Positions 44,608 through 57,300 of a stretch of 64,000 bases of DNA are shown in pieces. The stretch's first letter is position 1. Each line of letters starts with the position of its first letter. The notes beneath the pieces were generated by a model. The model worked only from the letters and a program-made list of their open reading frames with translations. It ran no database searches and was not told the origin of the DNA. Source of the DNA: Moniliophthora roreri (taxonomy: Eukaryota; Basidiomycota; Agaricomycetes; Agaricales; Marasmiaceae); the NCBI GenBank assembly GCA_001466705.2, contig LATX02000154.1:1-64000 (forward strand). The letters run 5' to 3'. Made by a program: the position numbers and the translations under genes.

Positions 44608-46992
44608 TTAATCGACATCCATCGCGTCTTCCGCTGCATCGACTGTAAGCGTTGATAGCGATACAGCAAGTTCGCTATCCACATTCATAGGTTGGAAGTC
44701 TTGAATAGATTGAGCTTCAACACACATGATGAGTGACAGAAGAATATCAGAAGACGTCGTACATACCTTTAATCACTTCAAACTGAGTCTCATTTCCGAC
44801 AGTTTTGAGGAGTGGGTCCATCGCGCCTTCCGCTACATTGACTGTGAGTGTTGATAGCGATTCAACAAGCTCGCTATCTACATCCATAGGTTGGAAGTCT
44901 TGAGTAGAATGAGCTTCAACACACATGATGAGTGACAGAAGAATATCAGAAGACATCGTACATACCTTTAATCTCTTCAAACCGAGTCTCATCTCCGACA
45001 GTTTCGAGGAGCGGGAGATCGAGATCGAGATCGAGAGACCGAGCCAAGTCCCTTGTTGCAGGATCAAAACCTTTCAAGATATGGAGTTGATGTATGGAAG
45101 TGTAGGCGATATGAGACCACCTTAGGTGCACAATTCGAAATCTTGTGGTAAAGGAGGGAAGTCCTAAAGAACATCGGTCAGCCTCTGAGATCTCTTTTTT
45201 TCCAGCCCGATCAAAAGACCAAAAGTATTTCGGTTCCCGCAGCCAGGCATTCCATATGGTTTTCGAGGCTGATGAACGAGGAACTGCTCGAATGATGAGG
45301 TAAACTTTGTTGGCCGAGAACTTGCGGCTCCTCGTTGATAGCTGTTCATTTCTGCATCGAAAATAGATCGAGAAACCACGCAGAAGGGCTATTGCAAGAC
45401 TCAGTGCCAAAATACTGGAAAAGGTGACACAACCCACAGTATTCCTCCCATTCCTCTTGAGATCCGCGCTCACCCAACACGCTATGCGCCTGAACTGGCC
45501 AGGCACGTGTACATGCTCTCCTTTTTCTCTTGGAACATGGTTCATAATCCACGTTAAACTCTCGGTTTTGTAGATGTTGAATATCTGATGGTGTGACTGT
45601 AAAACTACTATTGTCAGCCCACAGAACTCTCCTTGTCGACAGTTCCATACATACCACAGTGACTCATCATTCTCTATAAAGCCATTCTCCGACATTGTAT
45701 CTGAGATCCCCTCAAAACCCCACTGTCTGTAGTGCCGCTCATTCATCGTTTTTGGCCATTTAGCTATGATCTCTCGCCGAGTTCTGCTGTAAACTGCACC
45801 AGGCAGAGATGACAGCATGGGTACAGAGTCTTCATCAGGTATCCATTCCATAATATATCTGTAGGAGTTGCAGATTGCGTATAACATTTGGATGGTGGTG
45901 AAGTTTTGGATCAGGAAACGAAAGATGGCGTCGGAGTCATGGTATATTTGAAGGGATAGGAAAGGATGTCCATAATCGCCAGTGGTAACTTGGAATTCGT
46001 CGGTGTAATCCGCAATAAATTTGCGAGGCGAGTAGTCGACATACGGTCCTACGCATAGTGCGCCGGTTCTTGGGTTCATCCACAGTTCACCGAAATCCTG
46101 CAGGGCTCTAAGTTTTGGCAGATAGGGAGATTTGGTACAATTGGCATACCAGGTCATAATTTGCTATTGGGTTTTTTAAAAGCTGTTGAGACAGATGAGA
46201 ACAATTCAGGATGTCAAGTGGGCCCAAAACGTACTCGGTAAAGCAAATATGTGTAAAGAAGTGGCGAAAAGTTATTTCTTTCCAAGAGATGCATCACTGG
46301 CATAAGGGCTGCACGCGGGCAATCAGTGTAAAGAAATCGGAAAGACGTCGAAGTGCCTCACCGTCGTAAAAGATCAGTGCTGGTAAAGTAAATGGACCAT
46401 CATTATAACCGAATAGTTGGGCGGTGTATACATTCCTGAAGATGATGAGGGTGTTTGCTTCATGTTACTGTAGTCAGGGTGAGGGCAGCATACCTGACAC
46501 GGGAGAACTGCTCAAAATCACGGCGGAAAGCCTGCGTGAAAAGAGTTGCAGGTGAGCGTGTCGCGATCTCAAGGAAGGTTTCGGACCTCTGAGGCATCCT
46601 GGCCGTCGTAGCAAACATATACAAACTCCAAGTCCCTGTCTTCGCCATGAATAGAAGCAATGTTGATCGAGCGAAGAGCATCCACTCTGCTCCAGTGTTG
46701 ATGGTCGGGGAGTATGTTTTGCCTTCTGACGTCTGTGACAGATATAGATCGCTTGATATAGACTTTGCCCACTGGGACCCGTGTGTACTAAACGCTCGAC
46801 CTCGTAAATGACTGCAAAATAGTTCAAGCAAAGCAATCGACGCACCTCGTCCAAAATCGTCCGTTCTCTCTCCTGTCGGCCCAAGTATTGCACCAGTGTT
46901 CCGTGATTATTATACTGGTATTGATCTCTTGCAACAGCTGTGAAATTTCCATCTTCGATGGTGAAATTCGAAGCACTAGGGAAAATCGACAT
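44608..46992 (-). CDS. function-unknown agaricomycete family protein with N-terminal GDQ-like motif
   Basis: Ten exons were placed with consistent phases: 46992-46846, 46787-46587, 46531-46494, 46435-46362, 46308-46235, 46163-45655, 45607-45434, 45351-44966, 44898-44767 and 44699-44608; 608 aa. The N terminus SNFTIEDGNFTAVARDQYQ is the same type of module as on the NACHT proteins. The body matches, from memory, a large mushroom family without NACHT or known enzyme motifs. Landmarks are GKVYIKRSIS, FRRDFEQFSRVRNVYTAQLF, LPALIFYD, ELWMNPRTGALCVGPY, KVYLIIRAVP, YFWSFDRAGKK, and LHILKGFDPATRDLARSL. Exons 9 and 10 are tandem copies starting DFQPM-D/N-VDSEL and the last ends in an acidic MDVD. Exon 7/8 borders are the least certain. 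Confidence 0.7.
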
Positions 46993-49900
46993 GGTGGATG
47001 AGGAGGAAAAAAGGCGTCAACAGCTTGTGTTCACGAGGACGAAAGAATGTCATGATCACTGACATGAGCGTTGGGCGCCTACACTTTGACAGGCTAATTC
47101 GAGTCTGTAAGTACGGCCGTCAACCGAGACGAATGTTTTGTCCTTACCACCGAGGAAATCGGACCTTAAGTGTGGTATGCAAAGTGAATTCCAGTCGGTG
47201 CACCGATGGTGAAGCAGTTCATTTCATGAACTATAAGTCTACATATCGATTCATCAACATCTATGATGATCTAGAATGTGACGGGGCTGTGGGTGTAGTT
47301 TCTCTGCGGGGAGAGGGAGCGAAATCAGAGCAGGGTGCGGGTATAAAGTAGCGTGTGGGATGAGTATAGGAGAGGAGTCAGAAATAATATCAATTTGAAG
47401 AACAACGATGAATCACAAATGTTCGAATTGGGGCCAATAGTAGAGTCGGTATGCAAAAGGGTACAGTCTGGGTATCCGAAGACCGTGCAACTGGTGCGGT
47501 CGAACCAATGGTACCTTGGAGGTGGGATCCTACTTTGCGTTAGAAATACGGTAGCCTGAAGGGATATCGAGATCAGAGATGCCGTGGCACGACGTCGAAC
47601 AGAACACACGGAGCATCAGCAAGCCGCTACCGTCGTCAGACTAACACAGCGAATGCTGGTCTGTATGTGAGATGTGAATGTGATGCGAATCATCGAACAG
47701 TCCGTTGAGGCCCAAAGGATGAAACACAAGTTTAGGTCATATCACGCCTGCAGGACTGCATCGAACACCTTGGGTCTCGGGAGAGTACACTATTATTCTG
47801 GAGGCCGAATTGCGTTACAGCAAGATCTTCAGAGCGATGGTAGCATGGTAACCAAATCTAGTGCAATTCTAACTCGAGGAATGTTCAGCCTCTTATCGCC
47901 TGTGAGAAGACGTGCGACTCACCAAGGGTGCCATTTAAACTAGCTATAGGTAGCGTATACCATCCTAATCCTTATTATGAGATCCCGCCAGTCTATGAGA
48001 ATGCTTTGGACTCTCGGTAGTCAGAATGCGAACCTGTAAACCCAAGGTGAACTTATTGGGATTCTCGGCGTGCGCACAAAGACAATCTCTAACGACTCGT
48101 ACGGCAAGGAAGGTCGTGGTGTGTATCGTCGATAGGCCTCCACATATAACTTTGCCTGGGTATAACGTTAGTGATCAGCGAACAGTTAATGAGGGTTACT
48201 ACGATCGCACCTCCGGTTTTCGTTGGTAGTTTGCCGCGGTTCAAACACCTATTCACCCCCCTAAAGGTGTATATGGAAAAGCGTTGATGCAATGACTTGC
48301 ACCATTTCCGCATTCTGTGCTCTTCAAGTCGATGCCAGCTTGCAATCAGTGAATTTCGAAAATCTTAGCCCTATGAAGCTAGAAAGTTTGAGTCTACTTG
48401 AAGATAAGGAAACGAAACGGCACTCACGGCTGGCCCCAAACCTCCGAATGTGAAGCCCTAGCACGTCAAGTTTATGCTTGTGAGAGGTCGGAGAACGTCA
48501 TGATGGTACGAATGAAAAGAACGAGTTGTGGTCCAACTTCAGCTTTCGTTCAAAAAAAGAAGGGTGACGTCGGTAATGACAATGCGTTGGTAGTCGGTTG
48601 GCTGGAAGCAGGGTTATAGCGTATCATTGGCTATGAAGAGGGTAATTATTGGCAGAGCTCTGAGGCTCGATGGTGTACCCTTTGTGAGCGATGTTGGGAG
48701 CGAAGTTCTGCGACGACGACGTCGATACCGGGTATAATAGTAATAAAAAAGACGTGGTTGGGCATAATAGAAGGCTGGCACCAAGAGGGTTATCTCAGTA
48801 CGATATACTGATTCAAGTTTGCACTTCATACCTCAACTGCTTCGACTTGTAGAACGAGGAAAAGTGCCCCTTGCGTATATTTAGAGTCTTTCCGTGGAGC
48901 CTTTTCTGAAAGAGGATGTGTCGACATTCTAGAAACCGGGCTAGTGTCGCAGAAGGAGGGACATAACAATGCCTTTCCCTGGAGAGTTACGATGCGGGTT
49001 ACAGAAGATCGCTGTCCAGGGACCATGGGTGATGGCGGTCGATGTTGAAAAATGGAGCGCTCACTTAGCGCCGTGACTTGAACGTCTCTTACGATGTTCC
49101 ACAAAAAAGTCCATTCACCGATAAGCTCAAGTGCGTGGTTTATTCTTTTTTTTTACACTGCGATACTCATACCCATGACAGAAGCCACTGAAAAAGCATT
49201 CTATTTCAACCTTTCCTACCTGTCACTGTCAGCACTCTCGAGAGGACTGCAGATACGCCTAGAGTAATAACTGCCTTTCCAGTTATCAGTACAAGGCAGG
49301 GACGACATTATTCTCTTAAAAGTCCGGGGTAGTTTGAGTGCCACCATCCATGAATGGTGAGCGGGTCAATTTAGGCTCCGAGGAACGAATAGGACTTGCT
49401 GGGCAAGGAGTCGGGAAGGAGTCGGGAAGATGAAGTTCAAAAGCAATGTTTGGGGAGTTTACACTTACAGGCCTGGTTCGATTTCTCCGTACCCTCTGTT
49501 GTATTTGGTCTAACATACGACACATAGGATGACCAGGGCCACTCCTGTAGTAGTAGCAAGACTTCTGAAAAAAGAAGGCCGTAGTATTTTCCGAGGATCT
49601 TCTGCACCCGGGCGAATAAGCAGAGCCTATCTACATCTCTACAAAAGTCAAATGCTGGTCATGAATGAGCGGACTGAGGCCGCTGAGGGGGAAGGATATC
49701 TATGGATTTCGTCGGTTCCTTCCCTACTTGCGTATCATTATGATCTGTCGCTGATTGTGCTCGCAGGACGCGTATAACGGTACCTCAGTCTTTGTCGCAT
49801 CGCAAATTGCAGTAGTAACCGAAAATCTGGACTGCTCCGACCGAACCTCGACGAAACGTGTATCGTTGCAGCTCACCCGGCCAGGCATAATATCTAGGAC

Positions 49901-51029
49901 GATGGTTCTCATGATGAACATATTGCAAGGCACGTATTTCTTCCGCCTTCCTGTTCTTTCGACCGCTGGGTATACTAGCTCCAGGCTCCTTTTCACGTTG
50001 GTTTTATGATTCAGTACCTCCAGCAAACCCTCTTTACATGACGAAATAATCACGTCCAATTGTCCGCAACTTTCCCCGAACTTCGATCACTACTTAACCT
50101 CGAACCTTCAAAACCGATACTGACATCAGAGTTAGGGTTGACTCAGGACCTATACAAGGGATTCCCAGACCAGGAATCACAGGATAACATACCANATCGG
50201 TCATCTCGATGCCATCAGATCACAACGTGATATGTTCGCCAGCATTTGCTACGTTTCGACCCTTAGATATTCGGTCCTGGCCCGTATGTGTCACCTCAGC
50301 CGTGAGGATCCTCAATCGTCTGTATTCCGGCTTTGTATGGCATTGCTGTGGAACGCGACGAAGGAGAGATGCGATGGAATACACAGCGTTGCTATCTATG
50401 TATATGGTCTTGATCAAGTGTAAGGTTGCGGTACTCAGAAACCGATGCCGTACAAGTCCTGTACCGTACCCTTGCCTGCCTGGATAGCACGGTGACACTG
50501 CGACCCGTTTGCAACTTTGATCGAGTGCGATCTAGCCATTGACTCACACTGAGTCCTGGTCCCAATCATGTCCAGGCTTCAGCATGCCAGCATGGTATCG
50601 GATGGCTCTGGATCTATTATGATTTGAAGACGTGTTCAAGCATCTCCTCCCACTCTTCCTCACGCCCACCTCAAACCCGGATAATGAAGCGGCTTTTGGC
50701 AATGTTCACTGCTCACTCTCCCTTACCTTTCTTGAGCTCGACGGCTTTCCTGGATGGTCAGGCGATAGTTTGACAACCGTCGATAAACCCAAGGTGGCGG
50801 TGTCAGCCATTTCTCAGCGCTTAAAAGCCCCTATAAAGATCTCTTCCATTTCACGCGCGCTGCCGATGCGGCTCACCTGTCCAGCGACGTTCTCGGTCAT
50901 GATAAAAGGCCGCAGCAGTGATAGCTGCCTTATAGTTCCCATATCACTCGCATTATTCGATTCCTCACCCCATATTCAAACCCTCATCTATTTTCCTCTC
51001 CTTCCCAATCATCAAACTGGACTTCTCCG
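46993..51029. other. long intergenic region, no supportable gene
   Basis: Only short overlapping frames on both strands and no domain. A CGACGACGACGTCG-like cluster lies near 48710 and a T run near 49146. A single N at 50195 marks an assembly join with no obvious flanking duplication. Confidence 0.4.
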
Positions 51030-51422
51030 ATGGATATCCATAATTCATCGCGCTTCAGTGTCAAGGCAAGGGATATTATCAAAGGCGCTGTGTCCCAACA
51101 CACGACGCACTACCATGGGCAAACGACGAATTACACCACAACTAATAACGGTGACAACAATACGACGAATAATGGGGGCTCCATAGGTAACGCAGCCTAT
51201 TCTCCGTCTACTTCATCGAAGCATGCTCATTTTTCTGAGCAGTATCTCCCAATGCGAGCAGGGCCGAGGGACGCTACGAGCGCGAGCAGGAGACAGAGCA
51301 ACCTATGCTAAGTGGCGGGCGTCGACTCGGAGGTAGAGGTGCACTTCGACTATGTTCCCGCATCTCTTGGAGGTTCTGAATACCATGATAATAATAGATC
51401 GGAACCCGAGCCGCCGCCTTAA
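51030..51422 (+). pseudogene. decayed motif gene with Asn/Thr-rich N terminus
   Basis: From the ATG at 51030: RFSVKARDIIKGAVSQ, then YTTTNNGDNNTTNNGG, similar in position and composition to the leader of the gene at 30894. Beyond about 51250 coding character switches frames: EGRYEREQETEQPML, then DSEVEVHFDYVPASLGG to a TAA at 51420-51422. No splice pattern joins these frames cleanly, so one or two shifts are likely. A spliced functional gene cannot be excluded. Confidence 0.4.
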
Positions 51423-53440
51423 GGCTAAAAAACGGCTTCACCGATCTGACCGTCGTAGTGAGTTATTTGATTATGTGTCTGCTCTTTCTAATTTTCTGAT
51501 CGTCTGGCAGACAAACATTTGGATACGGTTGCCCATCAGGCCAAGAGGTGTCAGAAAAGTTCCTGTATCCGACGTTTGAGGGAGACCCATGTGCGAACCT
51601 CTGTCTAGTCCTTTGACCAACTTTTGTTTCTGGTCGGTGATATAGAAAGGAATATTGTTGGCAATCGATATCACCGCTTTTGGCGTAGATTTTTTCACCT
51701 TTCCTTTCCCACTCGTTCATCGTTTCCGCGACACCCCCGACGAGTTCCTCATACTCTTATGAAAATGATGTAAATAACGTACAAAACCGCCGAATACCTT
51801 TCAATTCTTTGCACATATCTTATAAACGGCAAAATGACCCAAATTCCAACTGCAAAAACGATCGTTCAGCAAGTCGATCATTTATCGGAGAATGAGTTGG
51901 AGCGACAGACTCATGGAGATGGGACAGGCAAGCCCCATCGTTCGTACTACACTGGGAAGCCGAACATGTTGATTCCTGGGGGGAAAGTGACCCTATCAGG
52001 GCGCTGCGGCGTTGTCATCAGTGAATACCTGGAGCGTCGATAACAAAGTGACTAGCGGCGACGCACGTTCACCATGAAATCTACTATCCCCGTTTGGCGG
52101 ACGATACACATATTGTCGATGTTTCGAATAAAATCTCGAAGATCTCAAATCTAGGCAGTGCAGTTGAGTGCCCGGGTTTGACAGATCGAACTTGACTGAA
52201 ATCTTAGTATGTGTGTCCGCATCGAAAGACTGAACAAAGTAAGAGATAGAAACAGACTTGCCTTGGGAATGTTCCGATCGCAATTTTAAGGACAGAGAAC
52301 GAGAACCTAAGGGTTTTCAGGATACCACATCGTAGGAGCCGAAAGAAATGCCTGCCGCGTCCAAGGCTGGGACGTGACGTAAAATAGACTTCAGTTCAGC
52401 GACTATCTGAATAGCTCAAGCGCTCAAGAACCAAGGCGGAATGTACGGCTGGAAGGTGATGTGAGACGATGTGGCCAGGGCTTGTGACTAATTTCTTTGT
52501 TGCTGAGTATCGATGATGAACTCAACTGTCACTCTACCTCCAAGAATGAACGAAAACCCAATCATTACTTTACCGAAATCAGAAACACCATCTCTACCTC
52601 TCATTCTCTCATGAAAGTGCCGTGACGTGCGAGTGCAGGTTAGCAATGGATAAGGAGTGCTAAAATCTTGAAGGACCGATATGCTGCTTGCTGGGAGGCT
52701 GCGCCAGGGTAGCGATTCTAGCTATATCTCGTACCTTTTCTCAGACATTCCTTACCCTATCTTTTCACTACACGCAATACAAAAACTAACAAATTTGACA
52801 TCAACAGAATTTCGCTGTCAGCCCAATCAATCCCTTCGTACCCGCTCTCGATCCTGGCACCTGCGAGGCAAGATATCAAAAGACTAGAGAACTCGATTGA
52901 AGAGCACGGATTATAGATATCTGCCTACCGTGTTTAGGCGTGCCGCAAGAGACGAGGTATGACTTTCGTTCCCGTCACTGTCACTCCCGCGCCCGGCGAT
53001 GACGCTCTCTACGTGGCACGATGCCGGTCCTTGAACTAGACCTGGCCAGCTGGAGCCGAGAGAAAGATGGAGTATGAAACGAATGGATTGATTATATCTG
53101 TCCTAAAATTTCAGGGAGAAGAGATGAAACTGCCTGAATGTTAATTCAAATTTCATTTTCCTAGAGTATCCCCAGCAGAGGTTGTGAATATGCACCATTG
53201 AAGCCTCTGCGTGCGAACGCCACCGTTGACCGACAGTCTCCGAGCCGATCCGGGATTGACAAGACGACTCATTCCTTCCTGCAACTTTCCCAAAACCTTC
53301 ATCACTGCTTAACTGCAAACTGTTGAGACAGAACGGAGACGTAAAGCGCAGTGGAATGTGCTCAACTCACATTTGTACAAGAGCTTGTGGAGAACCTTGA
53401 AGGTTGTAGAAGAGCGATGTGCAGAGGAGTCAATATAAAT
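51423..53440. other. intergenic, nothing recognised
   Basis: Short frames only; no repeats of note before the first copia LTR. Confidence 0.4.
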
Positions 53441-53828
53441 TGAACTGAAGAATGTAGCTACATACATGCTTGCTTTTATACTACTCTAAAGGATAAGTTC
53501 CGTAGATAAACGGAGAAACCTAGTAAGCTATGGATGTAAGCTACTGAATACTTGTGAGACGAAGTATCCAAGAATAATGTGTCTTGGAGAGACACAATAC
53601 AATCCTCTGACAGCGGAAGGAACTATACATGAATTCTACATGTGTTCTACTGTATTGTGCATGAGGCTACAATACTCCTACTGGACGAGGGAGCACTCCT
53701 ATGACTGTAGTGCAAGCTCCGGAGAAGCTCAGGAACGTACTTTGTAAGTTCCGTAGTTGATCACAGACGCAAGTAATACAATAACTAATCTACCTAGTTT
53801 AGTATAGTACAGGTACAGTGCTTCAACA
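53441..53828 (-). repeat. copia LTR, copy A (388 bp)
   Basis: On the minus strand it reads TGTTGAAGCACTG at its start and CTTCAGTTCA at its end, that is TG...CA. It is nearly identical to copy B apart from a 9-bp gap. It is followed by unrelated sequence (TCTCCGAGCTTC) rather than the polypurine tract, and then by an N at 53903, so it is a solo LTR or the end of another copy. Confidence 0.82.
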
Positions 53829-53904
53829 TCTCCGAGCTTCACAAGCAACGATAATGCCTCTACCATCGTTGCCGTAGGCCAAGCTTCCATATTTGTCTGC
53901 TGNT

Positions 53905-54301
53905 TGAACTGAGGAATGTAGCTACATACATGCTTGCTTTTATACTACTCTAAAGGATAAGTTCCGTAGATAAACGGAGAAACCTAGTAAGCTATGGATG
54001 TAAGCTACTGAATACTTGTGAGACGAAGTATCCAAGAATAATGTGTCTTGGAGAGACACAATACAATCCTCTGACAGCGGAAGGAACTATACATGAATTC
54101 TACATGTGTTCTACTGTATTGTGCATGAGGCTACAATACTCCTACTGGACGAGGGAGCACTCCTATGACTGTAGTGCAAGCTCCGGAGAAGCTCAGGAAC
54201 GTACTTTGTAAGTTCCGTAGTTGATCACATACGCAAGTAATACAATAACTAGTGTTCCTAATGTACCTAGTTTAGTATAGTACAGGTACAGTGCTTCAAC
54301 A
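53905..54301 (-). repeat. copia 3-prime LTR, copy B (397 bp)
   Basis: Minus-strand TGTTGAAG...CTTCAGTTCA, directly preceded in the element by the polypurine tract. It starts one base after the N-T join at 53903. Confidence 0.85.
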
Positions 54302-54313
54302 CTCCCCCTCACT
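54302..54313 (-). promoter_or_regulatory. polypurine tract of the copia element
   Basis: The minus strand reads AGTGAGGGGGAG immediately before the LTR start TGTTG, the position and composition of a plus-strand primer. Confidence 0.75.
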
Positions 54314-54343
54314 AAGTTTGTGATAAACTTTGTAGTGATTGAG

Positions 54344-57300
54344 CTATATGGAGGAATCGGTCTTAAAGAATGTAAGGCCGAGAAATTCTCTGTGGCGTTG
54401 AAATTTGTCCCAAGGTAGATTCTTCGTCATAAGATCCGCAGGTTGTTGATTTGTGGGGATGAAGAATACTTCTACTTTCTTCTTGGCAACGCATTCTCGA
54501 ATATGGTGATATTTAATATCAATGTGCTTTGTTCGTTTTTCAGTAACTTGATTTTTACTGATGAAGATAGCACCTTGATTATCACTAAGCAATGGTAGTT
54601 TTGCTATAGGATATTCGATTTCAGAGAATAAATTAATTATCCATTTGATCTGTCTAGCACAGTCAGATAAAGCCATATATTCGGCTTCAGTACTGGATAA
54701 TGCTACGGATTTCTGTTTTTGTGAAACCCAGAAGACTGGAGCACAAGCGAAGTTAATGAGATAACCTGTTTGTGAGACTCTAGTGTCTTCATCTGTAGCC
54801 CAGTCAGAATCGGCATATGCTATGAAACCTTGTTCTCCTTGCTTATCTTTGTAAGTAAGAGAATATTTGCAGGTTCCGATTAGGTATCGTATGATGTATT
54901 TTGCTTTGTTGAGATGCTCCTGAGTAGGATTTGTCCCATATTGCGAAAGTTTGATGACCGGAAATGTTATATCTGGTCGGGTACCTAAGCATAGATATAG
55001 AAGTGATCCGATCACTGATTGGAATTGGGATCTAATTGTAGAGTTCGCTTCTCCTTTATTAGCTGTAGGTTTGTAACCGGCAGGTAATGGAGTGCGAGTA
55101 GGATTGGTGTTTTCCATACCAAAGCATTTAATGATTTTCTCGAGATAGTCACTTTGGTCAAGTGATAGAGTACGTCGCTTTCGATCTCGAGTAATCCGCA
55201 TTCGCAGGAATTCTCTTGGTTCGCCTAAATCTCTACATTCCCATATTTTCATGAATTCTTTCTTCTTGGAATGAAGAAAGCTAGAATTTGAACCCATGAA
55301 AATCGCATCATCTACATATACAATGGCAATGATAATATCATTTCCACGTATAAAATAATATACACCAGCGTCTGATATGCAGCGCTTAAATCCTAGTTTA
55401 GCCATGGATTTAGTGCATTGGTACCACCATGATAAAGAGGCTTGTTTTAAACCATATAATGCACGGCGTAATAACCAAACTTTATTTGAACCTTTGACGA
55501 ATCCTTGTGGTTGTTCCATGTAAATCTCCTTGTCAAGTTCGCCATAGAGAAAGGCTGTTTTGACATCTAGCGCTTGGATATCCCAATCCTCAAGAGCGGC
55601 TAGTGCAAGTAATACGCGAACGGTTTCAAAGCGTACTACAGGAGAGAACAATTCGTCATAATCTATTCCTTCGACTTGTGAGAAACCTTTTGCTACAAGT
55701 CGTGCCTTATAACGGCCATCTGTTTTGACGTCAAAAACCCATCTGGATTTTATCGCTTTTCGACCTTGAGGTAAATCTACAAGTTTGTAAACATTACGTT
55801 CTTGTAGTGATTTGAGTTCGTCATGACATGCAGCCATCCATTTCTTCTGTTCATCTTTTGACAGAGTCAGAATGTCTTTGTATTGCCATTGACGTACGTT
55901 GTCAATTGATAATGCTGATGCCATAATGTAATCAAGGTAACGAACTCCCCCTTCCTGAGAAAGAATTTGTACATAATTGACCACTTCATCATCAGTCTGA
56001 GGTGGAGTTCGATCAATTTCTATATCATTATGATCTTGTTCCATTTCATCCTCATTTGACTGTTGTATTTGATGTTCAGCAGGTGGAATTTCCTGCTCAT
56101 GGTCACGACTACTACCTTGTATGAATTCTTGATCAGGACTATCACCTTGATCATTAGAATCAGGTAAGTTGTTATATGTACGTAGACGTAATCTATCTCG
56201 GATAGGCATACGACCCATTGCGTCTCCATACCGCTGTGGTACACGAGTCTGTCTTTTAGGACGACTTTGTTGATGTTGACTCGGGTCAAACATCTGTACC
56301 CTTCGTCGCATTCTCCTGTTAATATTATTTATTTCAGGATCTATTGGATTTTGCGGCGGTGCAGTATTTTTAGGTCGTGATTGATCCGCACCATCATTCT
56401 GGTTTTGATGATGATCCACAGGATCATTACCTCCGTTGGGATGATTAGGTTGAGGGAAATCAGGATGATTGTCATCATCATCATTTCCTCCCCCTTGATC
56501 GTGATTTTGATGACCGTCATCATCATTATCCGATCGTGGTCGATTAATACCAGTAAAAGGAATAGATAAGATTCCATTGGTTGATTGTAAGGTTCGATCA
56601 ACTGAATTAGACGAGTACGGAAAATCTTCTTCATCGAAGTCTGCTTGAGCAGCCGTAAATATCGTCTTATCCTGTCGCATAAACCGATATCCTTTAGTAT
56701 TAGGAGCGTAATCTAGAAATGTCATACGTTCCATTTTCTTTGAAAGTNTACGCAGACGTAATCTATCTCGGATAGGCATACGACCCATTGCGTCTCCATA
56801 CCGCTGTGGTACACGAGTCTGTCTTTTAGGACGACTTTGTTGATGTTGACTTGGGTCAAACATCTGTACCCTTCGTCGCATTCTCCTGTTTATATTATTT
56901 ATTTCAGGATCTATTGGGTTTTGCGGCGGTGCAGTATTTTTAGGTCGTGATTGATCCTCACCATCATTCTGGTTATGATGATGATCCACTGGATCATTAC
57001 CTCCGTTGGGATGATTAGGTTGAGGGAAATTAGGATGATCGTCATCATCGTCATTTCCTCCCCCTTGATCGTGATTTTGATGACCGTCATCATCATTATC
57101 CGATCGTGGTCGATTTATACCAGTAAAAGGAATAGATAAGATTCCATTGGTTGATTGTAAGGTTCGATCAACTGAATTAGATGAGTACGGAAAATCTTCC
57201 TCATCGAAGTCTGCTTGAGCAGCCGTAAATATCGTCTTATCCTGTCGCATAAACCGATATCCTTTAGTATTAGGAGCGTAATCTAGAAATGTCATACGTT

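Noticed and set aside
46580..46870. Apparent frameshift between the N-terminal motif and GKVYIKRS in the ten-exon gene
   Set aside because: A 58-nt intron from GTGCGT (46845) to GTTTAG (46788) restores the frame and gives TILDE joined to YTRVPVGKVY.
49724..50059. 111-codon minus frame
   Set aside because: Overlaps an equally long opposite frame and shows no domain or splice context.
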